Below, piece after piece: positions 13,873-22,770 of a stretch of 37,748 nt of DNA. Both the position numbers and the translations under genes were made by a program. The stretch comes from Candidatus Gottesmanbacteria bacterium (lineage in GTDB: Bacteria; Patescibacteriota; Microgenomatia; UBA10105; UBA927), in assembly GCA_016218215.1 (NCBI GenBank), contig JACREM010000027.1, positions 1 to 37,748 on the forward strand. The letters are read 5' to 3'. The notes beneath the pieces are model-generated. The model saw nothing but the letters and a program-made list of their open reading frames with translations, was not told where the DNA came from and did no database searches. Each line of letters begins with the position of its first letter. Position 1 is the stretch's first letter.

Positions 13873-14862
13873 ATGAGACTCACAAACCAAAGTATCCTCA
13901 TCACCGGCGGGGCGGGATTTATCGGCTCGCATCTGTCTTTGACACTCGCAAAATCCAACCATGTCACGATCTACGACAATTTTTCCTCCTCCGTTCTTTC
14001 CTTAAATGACTTAAGTGACTTAAGTACCTTAAATATTGTGAATGGCGATATCCTCGACCGGGAAAGGCTTTCTCATGCCATGAGAGGGCAGGATGTCGTC
14101 TTTCATCTCGCTGTCGCATGCGTCCGTATGTCTCTTGGAAATCCTGTCCACGTCCACGATGTCAACGCGACAGGTACACTCAACACACTTCTCACGGCAA
14201 AAATTCACAAAGTAAAACATTTTGTCTACGTCTCTTCATCGGAAGTCTACGGCACTGCCAAACGCCCGTTGATGTCAGAATCACATCCAACAGACCCCGC
14301 TACAGTCTATGGCATGAGTAAGCTCATAGGCGAGCAGTACACGCGCTATTTTCATACACATGAAGGATTGGCAACGACGATCGTCCGCCCATTTAACACC
14401 TACGGCCCCAGGTCTCATTTTGACGGCGTCTACGGAGAGGTCATCCCCCGCTTTGTCGTGAGGGCACTCACCGGAAATCAGCCCTTTATCTTTGGCGACG
14501 GGTCACAGTCGCGCGATTTTACGTACGTGGACGATACAGTCAGAGGACTTATTTTAGCTGCAGAATCAGATGACCTCTTGGGTCATACGATAAATATTGC
14601 ACGGGGCAAAGAAGTGTCGATCAAAGAGCTTGCGCAAACAATAAATACGTTAGCAGGCTTGCCATTTCAACCAATCTTCAAGCCCGCGCGCCCAAACGAC
14701 GTCCTTCGTCACGCAGCAGATATTTCAAAAGCCAAAAGACGTTTGAAATTTTCACCAGATATATCAATCAGTGAGGGTTTAAAAAAGTATATTGAGTGGA
14801 TCCGTCTTACCTACCCCGATCCCGCAAAGTTCCTCAGATTGATTCCAGATAAAAATTGGTAA
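13873..14862 (+). CDS. NAD-dependent nucleotide-sugar epimerase/dehydratase (extended SDR)
   Basis: This 329-residue protein has an N-terminal glycine motif ILITGGAGFIGSHL, the strand-2 acidic IYDNFSS, the catalytic serine region VYVSSSEVYG and the YGMSK motif (Tyr-x3-Lys). The substrate-loop pattern RPFNTYGPRS and FGDGSQSRDFTYVDD is typical of UDP-hexose 4-epimerases and related enzymes. It closes the plus-strand sugar-nucleotide block. A nine-base tandem repeat (14002-14037) encodes LNDLSDLSTLN between the NAD-binding strand and the VNGDI strand. The exact reaction (4-epimerisation or 4,6-dehydration) cannot be fixed by eye. Confidence 0.85.
   Translation: MRLTNQSILITGGAGFIGSHLSLTLAKSNHVTIYDNFSSSVLSLNDLSDLSTLNIVNGDILDRERLSHAMRGQDVVFHLAVACVRMSLGNPVHVHDVNATGTLNTLLTAKIHKVKHFVYVSSSEVYGTAKRPLMSESHPTDPATVYGMSKLIGEQYTRYFHTHEGLATTIVRPFNTYGPRSHFDGVYGEVIPRFVVRALTGNQPFIFGDGSQSRDFTYVDDTVRGLILAAESDDLLGHTINIARGKEVSIKELAQTINTLAGLPFQPIFKPARPNDVLRHAADISKAKRRLKFSPDISISEGLKKYIEWIRLTYPDPAKFLRLIPDKNW
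14002..14037. repeat. Nine-base tandem repeat inside the epimerase gene
   Basis: Units TTAAATGAC, TTAAGTGAC, TTAAGTACC, TTAAATATT. This is one of the few arrays here with a period other than 7. Confidence 0.7.
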
Positions 14863-14871
14863 AACGTCTTA

Positions 14872-14921
14872 AAGGCCAGGCCTTAAAACGGCTTGGCCGC
14901 GCAGAACGAAGGCCTGGCCTT
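14872..14921. repeat. GGCCAGGCC double-palindrome element, copy 6
   Basis: The arms are at 14872-14884 and 14909-14921. It lies exactly between the stop codons of two convergent genes, a position suited to a bidirectional terminator. Confidence 0.9.
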
Positions 14922-14928
14922 ATAAAAT

Positions 14929-16455
14929 CTAATCCTTTCGCTTGAGTAATCCTCCATTAAATCCATCCACAACTTCATAATTGTTTGAAAGATACTCCTG
15001 ATCCTCACCCGAAAGTACCGAAATCCTATTTGTCTCTCCCTGGTACACATACGGCACTTTTTTCTCTTCAAGTACAGTCCGAAGCGCGGGAGGACGGCGA
15101 GAAATAAATTGTTCAAACGCTCCAAACGGCAAACAGCAAAGAGGATACGCATATGTTCTACGAAACAGTCGGCCTTCCAGATCTACGACTGTATCATCCG
15201 GCAAAATTACCTTTTCCAAAGACACGAGCTCATTCATCTGCTCAGTATTTGTTTGCGTCATTTTTATCGCTTCCGTCTCGCGCGTTACAGTCACAAGTCC
15301 GACCCCAAGAACTGCTATGACCACCAATGCACCAATAGGTCGGATTCGTTTTTCTACTATATGTAAAAGCAAGGCCGCAGCATCCGAAGCATAATAAGCT
15401 ATACAAACGGCAATAGGAATAAGATACTGAAGGTGTTTAAGCGGCACGTAATACATATACAAATACACAAGGAGAAAAAATAATGCTGAAAGCATACCCT
15501 CTCTGTATACCCGGTTCTTTGACGTATCAGGCGAAAGCCATGGCGTAAGCAAACGCTGAGCACCCGCGATAATTCCTAGGAACCATATCGCGTGATTGAA
15601 TAAAAGTCCGGCTGTGATTCCGCTCGAACCACTTGTGGTGAGCGAAGCCGAACCATAAAATTGTGCCAACGGGAAAAAATACAGGTGCGGTTCCATAAAA
15701 TAATACCGGCTCATCAAGTTCACTTCAAATGCTAGGGTCGTCAGGCTATATCGAACCAGATCAGCATCTTTGATCACAAATACTACCCAGGTAAAGAACA
15801 ACACAAAAGGCAGTACTATGCCACCGATAAACCGGAGAAATTCTTTAGTACGAAAAAAATGTACCCTATATTCATGAATCAAAGACACCACACAAAAGAC
15901 GACACCCACAGCTAAAAACGGCAGACTCTTCTGAAGTACCAAGACAGAAAAAGAGAACAATACCCCGGAAAAAAACCAGTATCTCATATGTTTCTCTTGC
16001 TTCATCGCGAGGACAAGAAATAAAATTCCTGAAAATCCGAGGAGAGCCGAAAGCGTATCGGGACGAATTTCAGTGAATTTATCGTATGGCAGTGGGAGAA
16101 AGGTAAGGATAATTGCGGGCAATAGTGCATACTTCCATCCGCGCATAACGCCATACAAAACAGTCAATACTCCGAGGAGCGTAAAAAACACTCCCAAAGA
16201 TACGATTCGACCCATTATGAACACGTCGACGCTTGAAGCGAGGAAGCGAAATGGTATACTCAAAAACCAAGAATACAGCGGCGTAAAAAATGTCATGAAA
16301 TCGAGATACGGTTTCTGACCGTGAAGCACCTGCATGGCAAGACTGACATGGGTAAACTCATCTGCGTCAAAAAACCTATGTAGCCCAATGTCCACTCGAA
16401 AAGACAGAAGGAATAGCAAAATTACAGCCAGAAGAATCGTCGTCATCCACCGCAT
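14929..16455 (-). CDS. GT39/ArnT-like polytopic membrane glycosyltransferase
   Basis: From the ATG at 16455 (MRWMTTILLAVIL) the protein is 508 residues. A longer frame from 16572 would place the repeat-encoded peptide SRPGLSWRSQAVSRPG before the first membrane helix and is less likely. A TACAAT lies six bases before this ATG. After the first helix comes FFDADEFTHVSLAMQVLHGQKPYLDFMTFFTPLYSW, the acidic DE pair and PY/FTP pattern typical of ArnT/PMT-like enzymes. Around ten further membrane helices follow, then a short soluble C-terminus ending FNGGLLKRKD. It is the last gene of the minus-strand run. It probably transfers a lipid-linked sugar outside the membrane. Confidence 0.8.
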   Translation of the reverse strand: MRWMTTILLAVILLFLLSFRVDIGLHRFFDADEFTHVSLAMQVLHGQKPYLDFMTFFTPLYSWFLSIPFRFLASSVDVFIMGRIVSLGVFFTLLGVLTVLYGVMRGWKYALLPAIILTFLPLPYDKFTEIRPDTLSALLGFSGILFLVLAMKQEKHMRYWFFSGVLFSFSVLVLQKSLPFLAVGVVFCVVSLIHEYRVHFFRTKEFLRFIGGIVLPFVLFFTWVVFVIKDADLVRYSLTTLAFEVNLMSRYYFMEPHLYFFPLAQFYGSASLTTSGSSGITAGLLFNHAIWFLGIIAGAQRLLTPWLSPDTSKNRVYREGMLSALFFLLVYLYMYYVPLKHLQYLIPIAVCIAYYASDAAALLLHIVEKRIRPIGALVVIAVLGVGLVTVTRETEAIKMTQTNTEQMNELVSLEKVILPDDTVVDLEGRLFRRTYAYPLCCLPFGAFEQFISRRPPALRTVLEEKKVPYVYQGETNRISVLSGEDQEYLSNNYEVVDGFNGGLLKRKD

Positions 16456-16482
16456 GGATTTATTGTAGCGTAGTCCGTACAA

Positions 16483-16531
16483 AAGGCCAGGCCTTGAAAC
16501 GGCTTGGCTCCGCCAGGAAAGGCCTGGCCTT
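16483..16531. repeat. GGCCAGGCC double-palindrome element, copy 7
   Basis: The arms are at 16483-16495 and 16519-16531, 49 bp, identical to copy 4. It lies between the RmlD-like gene stop and the start of the next gene in the same operon. Confidence 0.92.
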
Positions 16532-16546
16532 GAAAAACCATAATAT

Positions 16547-17461
16547 TCAAACCATAACGGCCGACTCAACAACTTTTTTCCAATCTAAAAACCTCATCCC
16601 TGTCTTTCTCATCGTCTCTTGACTATCAATGGCGCTATATTTTTGGTGCCGGAGAGGCAATTCCTGTGTCTTTATAAACTCATCAAATCTTTGACGCTTA
16701 ATACCTAATACCTTTCCCTTGACCCCAAGTACGTAACTCAATAACTCAAATGGCGTCGTCATATCCGGGCTTGCTGCATGATATACACCAGATCTTTTGT
16801 GATTAATGATAAAGGTCAACAACTGCACTACCTCACCCATGGATACGATCGGAAAATACTGATCTGTCATAAGTCCCGCAAGCGTATGATTTTTATACTC
16901 ATCCAAAAGCTTCCCGAGAAAGTCTCTTTTTAGCTTCGTTCCAATTTCTAGCTTCGCAAGGCCTGGCCTTGCGAAGCTAATTTTCTGCAATGGTTTGGAT
17001 AGGCGTACTATCGCGCTCTTTTTCCCAGCCTCTTTTTCGGCTAATACTTTCGTCCATCCGTACCAGGACATCCCGCCGAGCGATTCAGGAAGCGGTGTGT
17101 TTTCACTAAACGGACCGGAATTTTTATCGTTTCCAAAAAACACAGATCCGGTGGAGATATGGATGAAAAACGCCCCGACGCTATCAGATGCTTCTTTTAT
17201 ATACCTGGTTCCCAGTACGTTTGTCCGAAAACAACGTCCACCTTCATCTCCTCTTTCTGACTCCGCTTTTTTTGGATCTGTAACTCCTGCCGCATGGATG
17301 ATGACATCGGGTATATGTTTCGCTACGTAGACCATCACGCTTTTACTGTCGACAATATCAAGTTCATCATGAGACGGAACGAGAAGATCATATATTGAAG
17401 AATATGTATCCTGAAGATTTGTGCCGACCATTCCCGACGCGCCGGTGAGTAGTACTTTCAT
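16547..17461 (-). CDS. RmlD-like SDR (dTDP-4-dehydrorhamnose reductase family) with in-frame palindromic insert
   Basis: The protein is 304 residues from the ATG at 17461 (MKVLLTGASGMVG), which begins directly at the cofactor-binding glycine motif. The RmlD-like hallmarks are DELDIVD, PDVIIHAAGVTDPKKAE, HISTGSVFFG and YGWTK (catalytic Tyr/Lys). It would reduce a 4-keto nucleotide sugar with NAD(P)H. Between RLSKPL and GTKLKRDFLG the frame carries SFARPGLAKL, encoded by a 31-bp perfect palindrome (16950-16980) with a GGCCAGGCC arm in its middle. A period-7 segment (16698-16725) encodes VLGVKGKVLGIK. Both leave the frame intact; whether activity survives is unknown. Confidence 0.8.
   Translation of the reverse strand: MKVLLTGASGMVGTNLQDTYSSIYDLLVPSHDELDIVDSKSVMVYVAKHIPDVIIHAAGVTDPKKAESERGDEGGRCFRTNVLGTRYIKEASDSVGAFFIHISTGSVFFGNDKNSGPFSENTPLPESLGGMSWYGWTKVLAEKEAGKKSAIVRLSKPLQKISFARPGLAKLEIGTKLKRDFLGKLLDEYKNHTLAGLMTDQYFPIVSMGEVVQLLTFIINHKRSGVYHAASPDMTTPFELLSYVLGVKGKVLGIKRQRFDEFIKTQELPLRHQKYSAIDSQETMRKTGMRFLDWKKVVESAVMV
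16698..16725. repeat. Period-7 array (TTAATAC type) inside the RmlD-like gene
   Basis: Units TTAATAC, CTAATAC, CTTTCCC, TTGACCC, encoding a GKVLGIK-type peptide on the minus strand. Confidence 0.65.
16950..16980. repeat. 31-bp perfect palindrome inside the RmlD-like gene (GGCCAGGCC family, copy 8)
   Basis: TAGCTTCGC, then AAGGCCTGGCCTT, then GCGAAGCTA: perfect about the central T at 16965. The core is one arm of the GGCCAGGCC element. Confidence 0.92.
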
Positions 17462-17465
17462 AAAA

Positions 17466-17535
17466 GTATTTAGGGGTAGGTATTGAGTATTAAGCAAAAA
17501 TTCCCTTAATACTTAATACTAATCCCTTAATACTC
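17466..17535. repeat. Ten-unit palindromic heptamer element (GTATTAA / TTAATAC type)
   Basis: Ten units: GTATTTA, GGGGTAG, GTATTGA, GTATTAA, GCAAAAA, TTCCCTT, AATACTT, AATACTA, ATCCCTT, AATACTC. It fills the gap between the GT2 stop and the RmlD-like start. Confidence 0.88.
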
Positions 17536-17537
17536 CC

Positions 17538-18467
17538 CTAGTTGAGTCTCTCCCTCACTATATACTTCGGTCTCCGTTTCACTTCTAAAAATATCTTTGA
17601 CAGATACTCAGCGATGACGGAAAGAGACAAAAGCTGTACACCGCCTAAAAACAACATCAAAAGAACAATGGTCGGTACCCCGCTTGGAGAATTTCTCTGA
17701 AACAAAAACATGTAGATATCATAAAAAAATATTCCTGCGGTAAGTACAACGACGAGAAACGCGAGACGTGCAATCCATTCCAGGGGTTTAAAAGAAAAAT
17801 TCACGATAATCGTTTTGGCCCAGTAGAGTCCGGTCATGAGACTCTCTGTCGATTTGCCGTGATGACGGGCTTCGCGTATGTACGGCACACCCTCTTGTGA
17901 AAATCCGACAAACGCCCGGAGACACCTCAGATAATAATCATACTCTTCGATCTTTAAAAGTTCAGAGACAACCCGCCGATCCATGAGTGAAAACTCCCCT
18001 GCGTCAAGCGGAATATTGATATACGCAATTTTATTTAAAAGATAATAAAATCCCTTGTAGAGCGCGTTCCACATGTGCCCATACCCCTCTCGCCTACTCC
18101 GTACGCCGTACACGACCATCGTTCCTTTTTCCCAGTGTCGTATAAATTCAGGGATGAGCTCCGGCGGATCCTGAATATCGCCATGTACAAGCACGGATGC
18201 CGCTCCCGTGGCCGCCTCCATACCCGCCAGAAACGATGGCTGAGGCGAGCCAAAATTTCTGCTCATAAAAAGCACCTTTGCCCTTTTGTCTTTTTTCGCA
18301 AGTGTATGGAAAATAGTAGAAGAATCATCTGTCGAATCGTTATCAACGTAGATGAGCTCAAAATCATATTTTGAAAGCTTGACAAACACCTTCTTCACCC
18401 GATCATAAAGTTCGAGGATATTTCCCTGTTCGTTATAGCACGTAGCGATGACAGAAATTGTTTTCAT
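17538..18467 (-). CDS. Family 2 glycosyltransferase, dolichol-phosphate-mannose-synthase-like, with two membrane helices
   Basis: This 309-residue protein starts MKTISVIATCYNEQGNI. GT-A motifs are YVDNDSTDDS, the DxD-like VHGDIQDPPE and GEFSLMDRRV. It contains RSRREG and the C-terminal pair of helices with ...RRPKYIVRERL seen in GtrB/DPM1-type enzymes. These load a sugar onto undecaprenyl phosphate at the cytoplasmic face, making the donor for GT-C enzymes such as those nearby. The start is set by GGAGAG directly upstream and by the stop of the preceding gene touching its ATG, so translation is coupled. Confidence 0.88.
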   Translation of the reverse strand: MKTISVIATCYNEQGNILELYDRVKKVFVKLSKYDFELIYVDNDSTDDSSTIFHTLAKKDKRAKVLFMSRNFGSPQPSFLAGMEAATGAASVLVHGDIQDPPELIPEFIRHWEKGTMVVYGVRSRREGYGHMWNALYKGFYYLLNKIAYINIPLDAGEFSLMDRRVVSELLKIEEYDYYLRCLRAFVGFSQEGVPYIREARHHGKSTESLMTGLYWAKTIIVNFSFKPLEWIARLAFLVVVLTAGIFFYDIYMFLFQRNSPSGVPTIVLLMLFLGGVQLLSLSVIAEYLSKIFLEVKRRPKYIVRERLN

Positions 18468-18980
18468 TTACTCTCCAAACACCCAAAACAGCACGCCCAG
18501 AAGCATCTCGCGGATGCGGAAAAGAGATGGCACAGGTTTTATAGAAACCATCTGCCCCCCGCGCATCTCTACATCCCCGCTTGCGGCAAGTCGTACGAGG
18601 CGCATCCGGACTATCGCTTCTCGGTTATATCTTTTTTTTATACGCTCCAATGTACTCTGTCCATTTCCGATCTCCCGAAGAAGCCTGAGGGTCACCGATG
18701 CCTCTATGGGGCTATACACGCAGACGATAAAAAGTACCATCAAAAATTTAGTAAAAATAAGTGAAAGCACGATTATGACGACTATAGACTGGGCAACTGT
18801 CGAGGAGACGGTAGAAAAAACCCATAAAGCGATGCATTGGATAAAAAATGTTGTAAATACCATCCGGACGATCCAGCCTGACCTCTGTGACTGTGGCGTC
18901 ATCCGAAGGGCAAGGCTTACCAATATCAAAAACACCAAGAACCCATAGAAACTTATACCGATAATCCAGTAGTCGATCAT
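18468..18980 (-). CDS. Small membrane protein with C-terminal winged-helix-like domain (B)
   Basis: This 170-residue protein has three hydrophobic helices (residues 3-25, 38-62, 66-88), then about 70 soluble residues. That part (SVTLRLLREIGNGQSTLERIKKRYNREAIVRMRLVRLAASGDVEMRGGQMVSI) resembles a winged helix. It looks like a distant paralogue of the gene before it, whose stop overlaps its ATG by four bases (ATGA). A GGAG ribosome-binding site lies within that upstream gene. It runs directly into the GT2. I do not recognise the family; a membrane-tethered regulator or scaffold for the glycosyltransferase is a guess. Confidence 0.75.
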   Translation of the reverse strand: MIDYWIIGISFYGFLVFLILVSLALRMTPQSQRSGWIVRMVFTTFFIQCIALWVFSTVSSTVAQSIVVIIVLSLIFTKFLMVLFIVCVYSPIEASVTLRLLREIGNGQSTLERIKKRYNREAIVRMRLVRLAASGDVEMRGGQMVSIKPVPSLFRIREMLLGVLFWVFGE

Positions 18981-19462
18981 CCTATCTCCTTAACATTAAA
19001 AAATCGCCGATACCACTCCATGCTCTGGATGACGGTCTGACCTTTTTTGGTTACTCTATATTGTTTTTTCTCTTGGGAAACCAGTCCAGCCCGACAAAGA
19101 TCCAAAACGCGTGTATCGATAAGCTCTTTTTCTGAAAAAAGAGACTCAAGTTGTTTCTGCGATTTTGCACCGACGGATACATGGGACAGTATCATGCGGG
19201 TCGGAATATACGCGGGAGAAAGTACGGTAAAAAGATAAAGATAGACGATAAGAATCGCTGGAAGTGTAAAAACGAGAAGACTGGAAAAAGGAAATTGAAA
19301 TCTGCCAAACGTCACGGCCAAAACCAAAAAGATAAATCCAATCACATACACGAAAATAGACCGTGACTGTATCATGCCAAGGAAACGACTCATCCGGTGT
19401 AAAAACACATGCGTAACAAAACAAAGGGAAAAGAATAGAAGTGAAAAATATATTCCCAACAT
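18977..19462 (-). CDS. Small membrane protein with C-terminal winged-helix-like domain (A)
   Basis: This 161-residue protein has hydrophobic helices at about 1-22, 33-52 and 55-80. A soluble C-terminus follows with a winged-helix-like pattern: SQKQLESLFSEKELI, DTRVLDLCRAGLVSQEK, QYRVTKKGQTVIQ. It has the same layout as the next gene, with which it overlaps by four bases. It starts 11 bases after the stop of the upstream membrane glycosyltransferase, so it is part of the same minus-strand operon. The function is unknown; the arrangement of two such proteins before a DPM1-like GT2 suggests that they act with it. Confidence 0.75.
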   Translation of the reverse strand: MLGIYFSLLFFSLCFVTHVFLHRMSRFLGMIQSRSIFVYVIGFIFLVLAVTFGRFQFPFSSLLVFTLPAILIVYLYLFTVLSPAYIPTRMILSHVSVGAKSQKQLESLFSEKELIDTRVLDLCRAGLVSQEKKQYRVTKKGQTVIQSMEWYRRFFNVKEIG

Positions 19463-19473
19463 ATAAGTGTAAA

Positions 19474-21093
19474 TTACTCCACTAGGTATACCACAGTTCC
19501 TCCCTGCTGGTAAACCTCTTTGAGAAATGGATAGAAAATTTTTTGACCGGCCGCAAGGTTTCGCTCCTGATCAGAAAAAAACACATACCGAATATGGTGC
19601 TCGGAAAGATACAACCGCGCAGACTCTTCTGACATCATACCTTTATAAAACCAAACAATAGGCTGAATTATCTCTGGATATGAAGGTATTTTCCCAAGCC
19701 CGATCCACCAGCTCGTTACCACTTTGTTGCCAGAAAAGGCAGGGATCAGAACACCACCGTAATAGTCACTTAAAACTACGTCTTTAGGTTGAGAGTTTGC
19801 TCGAAGCCATATTAGGGCATCGACTACCTCCTTTTTCGGATATCCATAATCATAATTTGGAAGATTACAAAAACATGGTATTGCCTTGCGAAAACTGGTT
19901 TTCAGACTCCACCACCCGCTCAAAATAATTATTCCAACTAATCCAATAACAATAAACCACGTCTTCGCCTTATCGAAGTAACGAACTAACAAAGTAACGA
20001 TATTTTCCATCCCTTTTCCTGCCAAAATCCCAAACACCACTGCATATGGCGTCAGAAACCATCGAACTGCATTTACGTCAAGCATTCCTGAAAACAGATA
20101 GACCGCAATTGAGTGAAATAAAAGCCATGGAAGTAAAAGGTAGTACAGTGATTTTTTTTCTTTTCCAAATCTGGCAAGCGAGAACATCGACACGAGATAT
20201 ACCCCTCCAAGTCCGAAAAAATACCCAACAATCGAAGGGCTAAACGGATTGAGTTTTTCCATGGCAGACGTCAGATTCAATTCTCCCCAAACTACTGCCA
20301 CCACATAGCGCACATACACGATTGGGAATAAGAGACAGAAAACATAGAGCACAAGAAATAACAATTCCTTTTTTCCTATTCGCATATGTCCTATCAATCG
20401 AAGTAGTGGAAACGTTACGGCGCTTATCGCAAGAAATATGGCACTTGGTGCATACAAAAATGATACGAGCATCGCAGAGATGATCGACCAAACAAAAAAA
20501 CGAGTTTTTTTTTCGTTATCCAAAAATATCGACAAACTATAGAGCGATACCAATGTCAAAACACCCGCCGCCATGTAGTGATGAGCGGATCTCGTAAGTC
20601 TTCCCAACACCGTCGCATCAATGACGACCGACTGCATGACGCTATACTTCTCCCAGGGAAGCGTTATGCCCGTACCAAAGAGCACAAACACATACGCCGC
20701 AATCCTTCCCGAAGTTGAAACAAGAAAAAAATCTATTATTTTTTTGATAACAAAAAGATAGACAAGAGCAAGAATTATTCGTGACAGATGAAAGACAAGA
20801 AGTGGCTCAAGATGAAACAATCGTGCAACATGGCCTAAAAAAATATACTCAAACTTTAGTATCGATGGTCTTTCTTCTATTGCCGTGGTGTAGTTAAAAT
20901 ATCCAAGCCATTTTCCCTCGTACCCTTGCATCATTGTCGATAGATTTCCCATAGTATCAAGTCCGAAATCGTCAACACCAACATAAAAGCGATTCTGTGG
21001 GGCATGCACGTACCCCCAAAACATCGGACCGTAGGAAAACAACAGTAAAAGACCTGCCAAAAATAAAAAAATACTATTCGTCCATCGATTCAT
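19474..21093 (-). CDS. Polytopic GT-C-like membrane glycosyltransferase
   Basis: From the ATG at 21093 (MNRWTNSIFLFLAG) the protein is 539 residues. The longer frame to 21204 overlaps the divergent gene and is hydrophobic in an unusual way. After the first helix a loop contains YVGVDDFGLDTMGN, the likely acidic catalytic region, and EGKWLGYFNYTTAIEERPSI. About ten more helices follow. The last 120 residues form a soluble domain (RANSQPKDVVLSDYYGGVLIPAFSG ... IRYVFFSDQER ... IFYPFLKEVYQQGGTVVYLVE) shared with the genes at 5463 and 25723. It is first in a six-gene minus-strand run, divergent from the gene at 21203. Confidence 0.75.
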   Translation of the reverse strand: MNRWTNSIFLFLAGLLLLFSYGPMFWGYVHAPQNRFYVGVDDFGLDTMGNLSTMMQGYEGKWLGYFNYTTAIEERPSILKFEYIFLGHVARLFHLEPLLVFHLSRIILALVYLFVIKKIIDFFLVSTSGRIAAYVFVLFGTGITLPWEKYSVMQSVVIDATVLGRLTRSAHHYMAAGVLTLVSLYSLSIFLDNEKKTRFFVWSIISAMLVSFLYAPSAIFLAISAVTFPLLRLIGHMRIGKKELLFLVLYVFCLLFPIVYVRYVVAVVWGELNLTSAMEKLNPFSPSIVGYFFGLGGVYLVSMFSLARFGKEKKSLYYLLLPWLLFHSIAVYLFSGMLDVNAVRWFLTPYAVVFGILAGKGMENIVTLLVRYFDKAKTWFIVIGLVGIIILSGWWSLKTSFRKAIPCFCNLPNYDYGYPKKEVVDALIWLRANSQPKDVVLSDYYGGVLIPAFSGNKVVTSWWIGLGKIPSYPEIIQPIVWFYKGMMSEESARLYLSEHHIRYVFFSDQERNLAAGQKIFYPFLKEVYQQGGTVVYLVE

Positions 21094-21202
21094 ATATACC
21101 AATAATAATTTAATATCAAAATAATCCAAGTACCAAAGTGTGTATTCTTTTTTTATACAATAAAACGGTATACTTAGAACAAGAGAGAGTGTATGTAAAT
21201 CC

Positions 21203-22762
21203 ATGAAATCTATTTCTCGAAATTTAATTCATTCCAATATTTATTATTCACTCCTTCGCACTATATATTCGAGGCTTCGGATAAGCACAGCAGTATTCAG
21301 TATTCTTGGAATCATCTTTCTCATCCTCGTCTACTCGGTTCTTCGCTCTGGATATTATTATACCTACGACACTGATGAGCTCTTTCACATGCAGTACGCG
21401 TATCTGCTCTTCCAGGGGAAGAGCATCCACCAAGGAAGCGTTCCATTTGTAGATTTTTACACATCTGTCTACACGCCCGTCTTTGCCTGGACCATCCTTC
21501 CGATCATAAAACTCGTCGGCTTTACCTTGTCAGCCGCCAAGGCTTTGCGGGCGTTTATGATTTTTGTATTTCTTCTTCGTGTTACCGCGACAAGCATCGT
21601 CATTTCAAAACTTTTTGGCAAAAAAGTACTGCTCTTTTTTCTCCCGCTCTTTTTTCTCGACCCGTTTACCGTCTTTGCCGCAATGCAGATACGCCCGGAC
21701 AACCTCATGACGCTGTTCTTCTCCTTTGCACTACTCTCCCTCATTTTTGCTCAGGAAAAAAAGTCGGGCACATTATTATTTTCTACCGGAATATTTCTTG
21801 GTCTGTCACTTGTAACACTTCTCAAAATTTTGCCGGCAGCACTGTGTCTCATCTTTTTTTGCGGAATGTATCTGTATAAAAACAAATCTTCGATCAAATT
21901 TATATTTCTTCTTAGTGGAACGCTCGTTCCGGTCATATGTCTCGCATTTTATGGTATAGCAAATGGTTCTCTTTTTCCTATGATTCAACAGGTAATCTTT
22001 GACAGCGTGAAAGCCTTCGGTGCATTTCAATACCCGGTCCCATTCGGAAACTTTTACTGGTACAACAATCTCTACATCTTTGGCGCTCCGGGCAAACCCG
22101 CCTCGTGGATCTTTGCCTGGATACTCCTCTTTTTGGCGTGTATGGGTGCGTATGAACTAGGAAAAACACTTCTGTCAAAAAAAACACTCGAGCCGAAAGA
22201 CTATATAAAAAGTTCAGTCGTGTGCACCCTTGTCGTGACTCAGATTTCGTTTTTCTTTATCAATAATCTCTACATCCAGTATTACATCCCCATCTCCTGG
22301 CTCTATGCGCTTATGGGGGCAATCGCGCTTCATGATTTAGTCGCGACATCACAAAAAAAACTCATGACTCTCACTTTTTTTGCGATCGTCATCACTACTT
22401 TCATGATTCGATCGATCCCTCTCAACATTTCCCGCTCGACGATAGAAGACCGCGAACGTATCGCAGTCTACGTACGGCGTCTGGAAAAAATCCCTATTGA
22501 AGAGAAAGTTTTTCCGGCATTTCTTTTCCGCCCTCTTGCATTCCCAATGCTGTATGGCTACTTTATGACCCCAAGTGAGGCGACCGGAGCATTTCTATCT
22601 CACTATGCACCTATAGAGCAATATCTTGAACGTGACAAAGTCAAGTTTGTAATCTTAAACGACTACACCATGACTCTCATCCCCCAGTCGACGCAAGCGT
22701 ACATAAAATCCCACTACCGCAGAAGCGATCCGGATGATGAGGAACTTTTTATAAGAAAATAA
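21203..22762 (+). CDS. GT39/ArnT-like polytopic membrane glycosyltransferase
   Basis: This 519-residue protein has its first helix at about residues 30-48. It is followed by YYTYDTDELFHMQYAYLLFQGK and VPFVDFYTSVYTPVFAW, the acidic DE motif and FxxxYTP pattern of ArnT/PMT-type enzymes. The same pattern occurs in the gene at 14929. About ten further helices and a short soluble C-terminal domain (KFVILNDYTM ... LFIRK) complete it. A TATACT lies 29 bases before the ATG, and AAGAGAGAG is present between. An ATTGCGAGG-type hairpin follows the stop. The sugar and acceptor are unknown. Confidence 0.8.
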   Translation: MKSISRNLIHSNIYYSLLRTIYSRLRISTAVFSILGIIFLILVYSVLRSGYYYTYDTDELFHMQYAYLLFQGKSIHQGSVPFVDFYTSVYTPVFAWTILPIIKLVGFTLSAAKALRAFMIFVFLLRVTATSIVISKLFGKKVLLFFLPLFFLDPFTVFAAMQIRPDNLMTLFFSFALLSLIFAQEKKSGTLLFSTGIFLGLSLVTLLKILPAALCLIFFCGMYLYKNKSSIKFIFLLSGTLVPVICLAFYGIANGSLFPMIQQVIFDSVKAFGAFQYPVPFGNFYWYNNLYIFGAPGKPASWIFAWILLFLACMGAYELGKTLLSKKTLEPKDYIKSSVVCTLVVTQISFFFINNLYIQYYIPISWLYALMGAIALHDLVATSQKKLMTLTFFAIVITTFMIRSIPLNISRSTIEDRERIAVYVRRLEKIPIEEKVFPAFLFRPLAFPMLYGYFMTPSEATGAFLSHYAPIEQYLERDKVKFVILNDYTMTLIPQSTQAYIKSHYRRSDPDDEELFIRK

Positions 22763-22770
22763 AGCCATCA

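Noticed and set aside
16456-16572. N-terminal extension of the GT39-like gene
   Set aside because: The added peptide is the translation of GGCCAGGCC element copy 7, and a good membrane helix with an upstream TACAAT begins at 16455.
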